A program made the translations under genes and the position numbers. Of a DNA stretch of 64,000 bases, positions 8,171 to 14,863 are shown one piece after another. The DNA is taken from positions 62,001 to 126,000 of the forward strand of contig CAKZHZ010000019.1 of assembly GCA_936928855.1 (NCBI GenBank). The letters are read 5' to 3'. How positions within the stretch are numbered: the stretch's first letter is position 1; the number at the start of each line of letters is the position of its first letter. The notes beneath the pieces were generated by a model. It saw nothing but the letters and a program-made list of their open reading frames with translations. It made no database searches and had not been told where the DNA came from. Source of the stretch: an uncultured Polycyclovorans sp. GTDB taxonomy: Bacteria > Pseudomonadota > Gammaproteobacteria > Nevskiales > Nevskiaceae.

Positions 8171-8701
8171 TCAGCCTTTGTAGGCCTTGATGCCGGCCTC
8201 GATTTCGCCGCGGGCGGCAGCGGCGTCGCGCCAGCCGGCCACCTTGACCCACTTGCCCTTCTCGAGATCCTTGTAGCGCTCGTAGAAGTGCTGGATCTCC
8301 TGTTGGGTCCGCTCCGGTACATCCGCGAGATCGCGCAGATGGTCGTAGGCGCCATTGCTCACCTTGTCGGTGGGCACGGCCAGCAACTTGGCGTCGCTGC
8401 CTTTCTCGTCGGTGGTGTCGAGCACCGCCACGGCACGGCACTTGAGGACGCTGCCGGCAACAATGGGGTGCGGCGTCATCACCAGCACGTCGACCGGATC
8501 GCCATCTCCTCCCAAGGTGCCGGGAATGAAACCATAGTTGGCCGGGTAGCTCATGGCCACATTCATGAAGCGGTCCACCATCAGCAGGCCGGTGTCCTTG
8601 TCGACTTCGTACTTCACCGGCGGCCCGTAGGCCGGGATTTCGATGACGACGTAGAATTCCTCGGGCGCCTTGTCGCCCGGGCCCAGAGCTTCGATACCCA
8701 T
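8171..8701 (-). CDS. ppa: Inorganic pyrophosphatase (family I)
   Basis: Hydrolyses cytoplasmic pyrophosphate to two phosphates and pulls biosynthetic reactions forward. 176 residues, the same length as E. coli Ppa. Hallmarks: FYVVIEIPAYGPPVKYEVDKDTG, the family signature GGDGDPVDVLVMTP containing the metal-binding aspartates, the DEKGSDAKLLAVP segment, and the C-terminal KWVKVAGWRDAAAARGEIEAGIKAYKG. ATG 8701 (MGIEALGPGDKAP) matches the family N-terminus; the frame continues upstream to 8749 without homology. Single gene, divergent from adk across a 248-base region, with its own terminator. Confidence 0.97.
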   Translation of the reverse strand: MGIEALGPGDKAPEEFYVVIEIPAYGPPVKYEVDKDTGLLMVDRFMNVAMSYPANYGFIPGTLGGDGDPVDVLVMTPHPIVAGSVLKCRAVAVLDTTDEKGSDAKLLAVPTDKVSNGAYDHLRDLADVPERTQQEIQHFYERYKDLEKGKWVKVAGWRDAAAARGEIEAGIKAYKG

Positions 8702-8949
8702 ACTGATCCTCGCTTGATTCGGTGATGGAATGTCGCGGCAATGGGACACAGAGCGGACCCGGCCCGCGACGGAGCGGGCGGGGAGTGTACGCCGATGGTC
8801 GATTCCGCGTCACCCTGCATTGACGGAATCGGCGCGCAACCGTTACCGTTTCTGGCCGATTGTCGGGGGCCGCGCGCCCGCGCGTCGCGGAGACTGTGCC
8901 CGGCGCACCGCGGACGGCGCATTTCATATATTCAGAGGTTGATACGTAC

Positions 8950-9519
8950 ATGAGGATCGTACTGCTGGGTGCGCCCGGCTCAGGTAAGGGCACCCAGGGG
9001 GAAAGACTGGTCGCCCGTTACGGCATCCCCAAGATCTCCACTGGCGACGCCCTGCGCGCTGCCGTGGCGGCCGGCACCGAGCTCGGCAAGCAGGCCAAGG
9101 CGGCCATGGATGCGGGACAGTTGGTCGACAACCGCATTGTCATCGGCATCGTCGAGGAGCGGCTGCAGCAGGATGATGCGCAGAAGGGCTTCATTCTCGA
9201 CGGCTTTCCGCGCAACACGGCACAGGCCGAGGTGCTCGACGGCATGTTGTCGCGGATGGGACACAGTGGGATCACGCACGCGGTACACCTGCACGTGACC
9301 GACGAGGAGATCGTTCGCCGGTTGCTGGAGCGCGCCAAGATCGAAGGTCGTGCGGACGACAAGGAGGATGTCATTCGCAAGCGGATCGAGGTGTACAACG
9401 CCGAAACCGCGCCCTTGCTCGATTACTACCAGGCGCAGGGCAAGGTACAGACTGTTGAAGGCGTTGGCTCAATGGATGCCATTTTTGAACGCATCGTGGG
9501 TGTGCTTGGCGCCGCCTGA
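8950..9519 (+). CDS. adk: Adenylate kinase (short-LID form)
   Basis: Catalyses ATP + AMP = 2 ADP. P-loop GAPGSGKGTQ, AMP-binding ISTGDALRAAV, FILDGFPRNTAQAEVL and the arginine-rich LID/core region LLERAKIEGRADDKEDVIRKRIEVYNAET are all present. At 189 residues it is the short type without the long LID insertion of enteric Adk (214 residues), as in Xanthomonas-like lineages. AGAGG about 11 bases before ATG 8950 is the likely ribosome site; an AT-rich TATATT just upstream could be a -10. It is followed immediately by a strong terminator, so probably monocistronic. Confidence 0.96.
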   Translation: MRIVLLGAPGSGKGTQGERLVARYGIPKISTGDALRAAVAAGTELGKQAKAAMDAGQLVDNRIVIGIVEERLQQDDAQKGFILDGFPRNTAQAEVLDGMLSRMGHSGITHAVHLHVTDEEIVRRLLERAKIEGRADDKEDVIRKRIEVYNAETAPLLDYYQAQGKVQTVEGVGSMDAIFERIVGVLGAA

Positions 9520-9536
9520 AGCACTTCAACGCAGAA

Positions 9537-9561
9537 AACCCCGCAAAGCGGGGTTTTTTTT
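9537..9561 (+). terminator. Rho-independent terminator after adk
   Basis: Perfect 8-bp stem AACCCCGC/GCGGGGTT with an AAA loop, running into eight T on the plus strand. Four T follow on the minus strand, so it may also stop transcription from the desaturase side. Confidence 0.93.
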
Positions 9562-9669
9562 GGCGTGCTGAACGGCGATCGACGCCCCCGGCTCCTGGTC
9601 CACCGAACCCATGGCATTCCACCCCCGGTTGGCGCGGCCATCCGGGTGCGAAGTCACCGGTTCAGTGGA

Positions 9670-10614
9670 CTAGCCGGCGGCGCTGGCCTGGCGCAGCACG
9701 GCCAGATAGCCCGGGGCTGCAGCGACCGCCTGTCGCTCGCGCAGCAGTTGATGCAACGCAGGGAGTCGGTACCAGGGCACTGCCGCCAGCAGGTGGTGCT
9801 CAAGGTGGTAGTTCACATTGAAGGGCGCCACGGTACAGCGCGCGAGCCATCCCGCCCGGGTGGTGCGGGTATTTCGCAGGGGGTCCGCGCTGCGCTCCAT
9901 GCAGGCGTGTTCCGCAATGGAGCGCAGCCGGATGAACAGGCTGAAGGTGGTCAGGTAGGCCGCCGCCCAGGCGGTGTAGAGCCAGGCGTGCCCCAGGGCC
10001 GCGAAGGCCACCAGCATCGACAGATTGAGCAGCACCACGCCCGACAGGTTGCGCAGTCCCTCCCGCGCGTAGTCGTGCCACCGCCGGCCGTTGCGGGGAC
10101 GCGGCGTCACCTTCGCAGCGACCGTGTAGTCGAACACTCCGATGTCCATGAGCACCTGGGCGGCAATGCGGCGCAGGCCGGTCAGGCCTGACAGGTCGCG
10201 CAGCACTTTCTTCCACAGGCTGCGTCGGGTGGTGGGGAAGGGGTCGACCAGACTGAGATCGGGGTCCTCCGGGCGGCCGGTGTGGGCATGGTGTTTCATG
10301 TGGTGCAGCCGATAGCGCGGCACGTCGTTCCAGATCCAGCGTGCCGCCAGCCAGTCGCCGGCCCAGTCGTTCAGGCCGCGGTGGCGGAACAGGGTGCGGT
10401 GGGCGGCCTCGTGGCCCAGGATGGCCAGGGCAAGCTGGCGCCCCCCCAGGATCACCACCACGGCGATGAAGGTCAGCGGGTGGGGCCAGCGCGCCAGCGC
10501 GGCGAAGCAGAGCCCGATCACGGTCCAGGTGCTGATCAGGGCCCAGACGCCCATGACGTTGGAGCGAGTGGTGAAGCGGCGGATGTCGTCAGGGGTCAGC
10601 AGATGGCGGGCCAT
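9670..10614 (-). CDS. Membrane fatty acid desaturase/hydroxylase
   Basis: A di-iron membrane enzyme that introduces double bonds or hydroxyls into acyl chains. The three histidine boxes are clear: HEAAH, HHMKHHAHTG (HxxHH type) and NYHLEHHL near the C-terminus. Hydrophobic segments VWALISTWTVIGLCFAAL, FIAVVVILGGRQLALAIL and LNLSMLVAFAALGHAWLYTAWAAAYLT separate them. ATG 10614 (MARHLLTPDD) is the chosen start; the frame extends to 10668 over the end of the PaaX gene. It begins 20 bases after the PaaX-type gene on the same strand, so the two are likely cotranscribed. Substrate and regioselectivity cannot be read from sequence. Confidence 0.92.
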   Translation of the reverse strand: MARHLLTPDDIRRFTTRSNVMGVWALISTWTVIGLCFAALARWPHPLTFIAVVVILGGRQLALAILGHEAAHRTLFRHRGLNDWAGDWLAARWIWNDVPRYRLHHMKHHAHTGRPEDPDLSLVDPFPTTRRSLWKKVLRDLSGLTGLRRIAAQVLMDIGVFDYTVAAKVTPRPRNGRRWHDYAREGLRNLSGVVLLNLSMLVAFAALGHAWLYTAWAAAYLTTFSLFIRLRSIAEHACMERSADPLRNTRTTRAGWLARCTVAPFNVNYHLEHHLLAAVPWYRLPALHQLLRERQAVAAAPGYLAVLRQASAAG

Positions 10615-10634
10615 GGGCGTTTCCAGGGAAGGTT

Positions 10635-11435
10635 TCAGGGGGTGTCGGGACACTGGCGTTCGATCCACGCGCGCCAGATGCCGTGGCCGATGCGATCAAA
10701 CTGGTGAACCGTGGTGACCAGCGCCTGTCGGGCGTCGACATCTACCATCTGCGCCGGCAGTCGGGGGTCGAACACGATCTGGCGGATGCCTTCGCTCCCG
10801 AGCAGGAAAGCCTCCCGGGCGGCAACCTCGGGATCCAGCTTTCCGGCGCGTTGCAGCCAGGCGGACAGGGTGTCGTGAAGTTCGCGGTACCGGCGGTTGA
10901 GTGCCTCGGTGTCCCAGAGTTGCGCGATCCGTGCCGTCACCGGCGGCGCGAAGTTCCGCGCCACGCAGACGATGGCATCGTCGTCCAGTCCCAGGCTGGT
11001 CAGCCGTTGTCGCAGCGCGGTAGGGGATTCGGTGAGGTTGTCGGGGCGTACCTGAAGGCGGTCCTCAAGGGGACGGAAGCCCAGCATGTCGAGGGCACGC
11101 TGGCGCTGTCGCCGCCCCCGCCGGTCGCCTGCGGCACGACCGCTCAGGTGGATCAGGACGTGGCTTTCGCCGTCCCAGGGGCGGGTTCGCTGTTCCGCGC
11201 TGCGCCAGGTGGCGACGTCATCGGCGAGCTCGTGCGCGCGGGCGCTGAGCTGGTACCACCCGCGTTCGGTGCCTTCGATCAGGCCCTCCGAGGACAGCCG
11301 GGCCAGGGCCACCCGCACGCTGCTCTGTCGGTGGCCGAAGAGCCGGCAGGCGGCGATGGCTTCCCGTGCCGACAGCGCCTGACCGTCGGCGGCGAGCAGC
11401 AGGTCCAGGACCAGATGGCGGGGCGCCGGAATCAT
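10635..11435 (-). CDS. PaaX-family transcriptional regulator
   Basis: 266 residues. The N-terminal winged helix reads HLVLDLLLAADGQALSAREAIAACRLFG...VRVALARLSSEGLIEGTERGWYQLS. The central domain contains WRSAEQRTRPWDGESHVLIHL and RALDMLGFRPLEDRLQVRPDNL, and a C-terminal helical domain ends FLLGSEGIRQIVFDPRLPAQMVD. This is the PaaX architecture; PaaX represses phenylacetate catabolism and responds to an aryl-CoA thioester. No paa genes are present here. The targets are probably the divergent crotonases and the desaturase behind it, so the ligand may be another acyl-CoA. ATG 11435 (MIPAPRHLV) is chosen; the upstream extension to 11504 is AT-rich promoter DNA. Confidence 0.9.
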   Translation of the reverse strand: MIPAPRHLVLDLLLAADGQALSAREAIAACRLFGHRQSSVRVALARLSSEGLIEGTERGWYQLSARAHELADDVATWRSAEQRTRPWDGESHVLIHLSGRAAGDRRGRRQRQRALDMLGFRPLEDRLQVRPDNLTESPTALRQRLTSLGLDDDAIVCVARNFAPPVTARIAQLWDTEALNRRYRELHDTLSAWLQRAGKLDPEVAAREAFLLGSEGIRQIVFDPRLPAQMVDVDARQALVTTVHQFDRIGHGIWRAWIERQCPDTP

Positions 11436-11509
11436 TACGAAAACAAGATAAAAATATTCATTCGACGTAATATTACATAAAGTGTATAAGAATCTGCAAA
11501 ACACGTAAT
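11434..11509. promoter_or_regulatory. Divergent promoter with ATTACG/CGTAAT operator-like repeats
   Basis: This AT-rich interval between the PaaX-type gene and the first crotonase holds ATTACG at 11434-11439, the perfect palindrome GTAATATTAC at 11467-11476 (within CGTAATATTACA), and CGTAAT at 11504-11509. A plus-strand promoter can be drawn as TTCGAC (11461-11466), 18-bp spacer, TATAAG (11485-11490). The central palindrome then lies in the spacer. The outer copies fall on the two regions where translation begins. These are plausible binding sites of the adjacent PaaX-type protein; that link is inference. Confidence 0.55.
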
Positions 11510-11519
11510 GAGATCAGGC

Positions 11520-12323
11520 ATGACTGCTTCCGAGTCCGTACGCGTGTCGCCGGGAACACCCGTTTGGCATATCGAAATCAACCGTCCGGAGGCACGGAAC
11601 GCGGTGGATGGCCCGACCGCTGCCGCACTTGCAGATGCCTTCCGCGCCTTCGAAGCGGACCCGCATGCGGCTGTTGCGGTGCTGTCGGGGGCCGGCGCGC
11701 ACTTTTGTGCCGGGGCGGACCTCAAGGCGGTGGCCAGTGGCGATGCCCGCCGGGTCAATCGCATGGACCCGCAGGGGGACGGGCCGATGGGGCCGACCCG
11801 GATGCAGCTCGACAAGCCGGTGATCGCGGCGGTCAGCGGTTATTGCGTGGCCGGGGGGCTGGAGTTGGCGGCCTGGTGCGATCTGCGCGTGGCGGATGCC
11901 GACGCGGTGTTCGGCGTGTTCTGTCGTCGGTTTGGTGTGCCACTGATTGACGGAGGGACGGTTCGATTGCCGCGCCTCATCGGCATGAGCCGGGCGCTGG
12001 ACCTGATCCTCACCGGGCGGCCGGTGCCGGCGGAGGAGGCCTTGCAGATGGGGCTGGTCAATCGCGTGGTCGCACGCGGCGAGGCCGTGAATGCCGCGCT
12101 GGCACTGGCGCGCGATCTGGCGGCATTTCCGCAGGCCTGTCTGCGCGGTGACCGCCGTAGCGCCCATGCGCAGTGGGGTCTGGATGCTGACGCCGCGATC
12201 GCCTTCGAGTTTCGTCAGGGGATGGCAACGCTGCAGTCCGGCGAAACGGTGGACGGTGCGACCCGCTTCCGCGACGGCGCGGGGCGGCATGGACAGTTCG
12301 GCGACGCCGGACAGGGGACTTGA
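11520..12323 (+). CDS. Enoyl-CoA hydratase/isomerase family protein (crotonase)
   Basis: 267 residues. Crotonase signatures: EINRPEARNAVDGPT, oxyanion-hole/CoA segment GAGAHFCAGADLKAVA and IAAVSGYCVAGGLELAAWCDLRVAD, followed by FCRRFGVPLIDGGTVRLPRLIG and the ADEA-like PAEEALQMGLVNRVV. These enzymes act on acyl-CoA thioesters in beta-oxidation or related paths. ATG 11520 is preferred over 11508 because the predicted -10 at 11485 would leave only a very short leader for the latter and GAG/AGG precede 11520. It ends one base before the second crotonase and is divergent from a PaaX-type regulator. The reaction type (hydratase, isomerase or hydrolase) is unresolved. Confidence 0.9.
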   Translation: MTASESVRVSPGTPVWHIEINRPEARNAVDGPTAAALADAFRAFEADPHAAVAVLSGAGAHFCAGADLKAVASGDARRVNRMDPQGDGPMGPTRMQLDKPVIAAVSGYCVAGGLELAAWCDLRVADADAVFGVFCRRFGVPLIDGGTVRLPRLIGMSRALDLILTGRPVPAEEALQMGLVNRVVARGEAVNAALALARDLAAFPQACLRGDRRSAHAQWGLDADAAIAFEFRQGMATLQSGETVDGATRFRDGAGRHGQFGDAGQGT

Positions 12324-12324
12324 G

Positions 12325-13239
12325 ATGAGCGATCTGACGACCATGACCTATGCGGTCACCGGGCGCATCGCGCGGATCACGCTGAACCGTCCCGCGCGTG
12401 GCAACGGCATCACCCTGGATCTGCCGCGCGAGTTGGCGGCCTGTGTCGAGCGCGCCAATGTCGATCCGGCCGTGCATGTCATCGCGTTGGCCGGAAATGG
12501 CAGCGGATTCTGCGGGGGGTACGACCTGGTGGACAGTGCGGAGACCCTGCAACTGGGCGTCCCCGATCCGCACCGGCCTGCCGGATCGGTGCTGGATCCG
12601 ACGGTGCAGGCACGGAATCACGACCCCGATGCGGTGTGGGACCCGATGGTCGACTACGCCATGATGAGCCGCAACGTGAAAGGCTTCATGAGCCTGTTTC
12701 ACAGCGAGAAACCGGTGGTGTGCAAGGTGCACGGCTTCTGTGTGGCCGGCGGCACCGACATGGCCTTGTGTTCGGATCTGCTGGTCATCGCCGACGATGC
12801 CAAGATCGGCTACCCGCCGGCCCGGGTCTGGGGTTCTCCGACCACCTCCCTGTGGTTTCATCGCATCGGGCTGGAAAAGGCCAAGCGTCTGCTGTTCACC
12901 GGTGACTGCCTGTCCGGGCGGGAGGCTCGTGAATGGGGGCTGGCCATCGAGTCGGCGCCGGCGGATCAGCTCGATGCCCGGTTCGAGGCCCTGCTGGAGC
13001 GGATCGCGCGGATGCCGGTGAATCAGCTGGTGATGATGAAGCTGCTGCTCAACCAGTCGGTGATGCAGCAGGGGCTGCACACCACGCAGGTGCTCGGCAC
13101 GGTGTTCGACGGCATCACCCGGCACACCCCGGAAGGCTACGCGTTCCAGCAGCGTGCGGCGGAAGCGGGCTTCCGGCAGGCGGTGCGTGAGCGTGACGAG
13201 CCGTTCGGTGATCACGGACTGTCGACGTTCAGGGGCTAG
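12325..13239 (+). CDS. Second crotonase/enoyl-CoA hydratase family protein
   Basis: 304 residues, longer than usual because of an insertion (about residues 70-125) between the first CoA-binding strand GNGSGFCGGYDLVD and the second oxyanion motif VVCKVHGFCVAGGTDMALCSDLLVIAD. The remainder (IGYPPARVWGSPTTSLWFHRIGLEKAKRLLFTGDCLSGREAREWGL) is typical. It probably acts on a bulky acyl-CoA together with the preceding paralogue. The start ATG follows that gene by one base. The TAG stop shares its final G with the first base of a 160-bp palindromic element, so the original C-terminus may have been altered or trimmed by that insertion. Confidence 0.9.
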   Translation: MSDLTTMTYAVTGRIARITLNRPARGNGITLDLPRELAACVERANVDPAVHVIALAGNGSGFCGGYDLVDSAETLQLGVPDPHRPAGSVLDPTVQARNHDPDAVWDPMVDYAMMSRNVKGFMSLFHSEKPVVCKVHGFCVAGGTDMALCSDLLVIADDAKIGYPPARVWGSPTTSLWFHRIGLEKAKRLLFTGDCLSGREAREWGLAIESAPADQLDARFEALLERIARMPVNQLVMMKLLLNQSVMQQGLHTTQVLGTVFDGITRHTPEGYAFQQRAAEAGFRQAVRERDEPFGDHGLSTFRG

Positions 13240-13398
13240 TGTCCTGTCCCAGAAGTTCGCATGCGAGCTCGCGGGTCTTTTTCGCGCCTGGCCGTGTTGC
13301 TCCTCCTCGCCATAGTTCGACGATGACGCGTCGTCGCGCCTTGCCAGACCCGAAAAATCCTGGCGCGATTTCATCAAGGACTTTCTGGGACAGGACAC
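13239..13398. mobile_element. MITE-like element, 160 bp, perfect 16-bp terminal inverted repeats
   Basis: Left end GTGTCCTGTCCCAGAA at 13239-13254 and its exact reverse complement at 13383-13398 bound a 160-bp non-coding block. A near-central hairpin (CGACGA/TCGTCG, 13318-13336) lies inside. No transposase fits, so a non-autonomous element or mobile palindrome is likely. I see no obvious target duplication. It starts on the last base of the crotonase stop codon and may act as a transcription terminator hairpin for that operon. Confidence 0.7.
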
Positions 13399-13498
13399 CA
13401 GGGCCTGTTCACACGATGGCACCGCAGCTGTTGCCGAGGCGTTAACCGGTCCTGGGCGGGGCTTCCCGCCGACCGCCCGGCCTGCGTATTCTCCCCGT

Positions 13499-14074
13499 AT
13501 GGCAAAACGACCTTCCGGCACCCTCCGCATCATCGGCGGTACGCACCGCTCACGTCAGATCGCGTTCGACGCGGCAGCGGGGGTGCGCCCGACGCCGGAC
13601 CGGGTACGACAGACCCTGTTCGACTGGTTGTCGCCCGTGATCGACGGTGCCCGCTGTCTCGACCTGTTCGCGGGCTCCGGTGCGCTGGGACTGGAGGCGG
13701 TCTCGCGTGGCGCTTCGCACGTCACCTTCGTCGAGACCGGCGCACGGCAGGCCGCCATGATCCGCGAAGCCTGTCATCTGCTGCGTGCTACCCAAGTCGA
13801 TGTGACCACCATGGATGCCCTGTATTTCATCGAGCAGACCTGGCATCGGTATCACGTGGTATTCCTGGATCCCCCTTACGAGGGTGACGCCCTGGAGCGT
13901 GCGTTGGTGGACCTGCCCAAATGCCTGGCGCCCGGCGCTTACGTGTACCTGGAGTGGCCGGAGGGGCGCGCACCGGCTCTCCCTGCGGGCTTTCGCCTGC
14001 ACCGCGAGAAACAGGCGGGACAGGTATGCTTCGCGCTCGCCATCTACGAACCGCAGGGAGCCGCCACCGCATGA
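13499..14074 (+). CDS. rsmD: 16S rRNA (guanine(966)-N(2))-methyltransferase
   Basis: Methylates G966 of 16S rRNA in the 30S subunit. 191 residues: N-terminal GTLRIIGGTHRSRQIAF and RPTPDRVRQTLFDWL (the RsmD signature), SAM-binding CLDLFAGSGALGLEAVSRGASHVTFVE, and the N6/N2-type catalytic motif VVFLDPPYEGD. The length matches the family. ATG 13499 is the first start in frame after the MITE-like region. It overlaps coaD by four bases (ATGA), a common pairing. Confidence 0.95.
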   Translation: MAKRPSGTLRIIGGTHRSRQIAFDAAAGVRPTPDRVRQTLFDWLSPVIDGARCLDLFAGSGALGLEAVSRGASHVTFVETGARQAAMIREACHLLRATQVDVTTMDALYFIEQTWHRYHVVFLDPPYEGDALERALVDLPKCLAPGAYVYLEWPEGRAPALPAGFRLHREKQAGQVCFALAIYEPQGAATA

Positions 14075-14592
14075 AGATCGTCGCCGCCTACTCGGGCACG
14101 TTCGACCCCATCACGCTGGGGCACAACGACATCATGCACCGCGCGGCGCGGATGTTTCCCAAGCTGATCATCGCGGTCGGTCTGAATCCCGCCAAGAACC
14201 CGCGCTTCAATCTGGAGGAGCGCGTCGCGCTCATCGAAGCCTGTGTTGCCGATCTTCCCAATGTCGAGGTCAAGGGGTTCACCGGGCTGGTGGTGGACTT
14301 CGCGCGGGAACATCATGTCAACGTGCTGGTGCGGGGTGTGCGGACGGTCGGGGATGTCGACTACGAAAAGCAGATGGCGGTGATGAACCGTGACCTCTAT
14401 CCGGCGCTGGATACCGTGATGCTGGCGCCAAGCCCCGAGTATGCGCACCTGTCGTCGAGCCTGGTCCGGGAGCTGGCGGGGCTGGGGGCGCCGGTGGAGA
14501 AGCTGGTGCCGAAGCCTGTCATCAAGCCGCTGCTGGAGCGCTTCGGGCGCGAAGCCAAGGCTGCGCCTGCCCGCCGCACCCGTCGGCGGTAG
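14071..14592 (+). CDS. coaD: Pantetheine-phosphate adenylyltransferase
   Basis: Transfers AMP from ATP to 4'-phosphopantetheine, the penultimate step of coenzyme A synthesis. The nucleotidyltransferase motif SGTFDPITLGH is at residues 8-18, followed by AVGLNPAKNPRFNLEERVALI, the VRGVRTVGDVDYEKQMAVMNRDL segment and the C-terminal SPEYAHLSSSLVREL. At 173 residues it is slightly longer than E. coli CoaD (159), through an Arg/Ala-rich tail. Coupled to rsmD through ATGA and followed closely by the ferredoxin gene. Confidence 0.96.
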   Translation: MKIVAAYSGTFDPITLGHNDIMHRAARMFPKLIIAVGLNPAKNPRFNLEERVALIEACVADLPNVEVKGFTGLVVDFAREHHVNVLVRGVRTVGDVDYEKQMAVMNRDLYPALDTVMLAPSPEYAHLSSSLVRELAGLGAPVEKLVPKPVIKPLLERFGREAKAAPARRTRRR

Positions 14593-14602
14593 ACTGGGGG
14601 GC

Positions 14603-14863
14603 ATGGCCCTCAAGATCACCCACGACTGCATCAACTGTGACGTCTGCGAGCCGGTCTGTCCGAACCACGCCATCTACCAGGGCATGGAGATCTACGAGAT
14701 TGACCCGGCGCTGTGCACCGAGTGCGTCGGGCATTTCAATCAACCGCAGTGTCAGCAGGTCTGTCCGGTGGATTGCATTCCGCTGGATCCCGATCATGCC
14801 GAGACACGCGAACAACTGCAGGCCAAGTATCAGGGCCTGATCCGCATTCTGGGGCCGGCATGA
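14603..14863 (+). CDS. yfhL: YfhL-type 2[4Fe-4S] ferredoxin
   Basis: 86 residues with two cluster motifs: CINCDVCEPVCP near the N-terminus, and CTECVGHFNQPQCQQVCPVDCIP. The longer CxxC-x(8)-C spacing in the second motif and the C-terminal helix (ETREQLQAKYQGLIRIL) are those of YfhL ferredoxins. It acts as a small soluble electron carrier; its partner is not fixed. It lies 10 bases after coaD and its stop overlaps the ggt start (ATGA). Confidence 0.94.
   Translation: MALKITHDCINCDVCEPVCPNHAIYQGMEIYEIDPALCTECVGHFNQPQCQQVCPVDCIPLDPDHAETREQLQAKYQGLIRILGPA

Noticed and set aside
8702..8949. The 248-base gap between ppa and adk considered for an RNA gene or riboswitch.
   Set aside because: GC-rich, no tRNA-like cloverleaf, terminator or conserved riboswitch core recognised; probably just divergent promoters.
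12058..13533. 491-residue minus-strand open frame across the second crotonase and the MITE-like element.
   Set aside because: Antisense of a clear crotonase; composition is typical of a shadow frame in GC-rich DNA.
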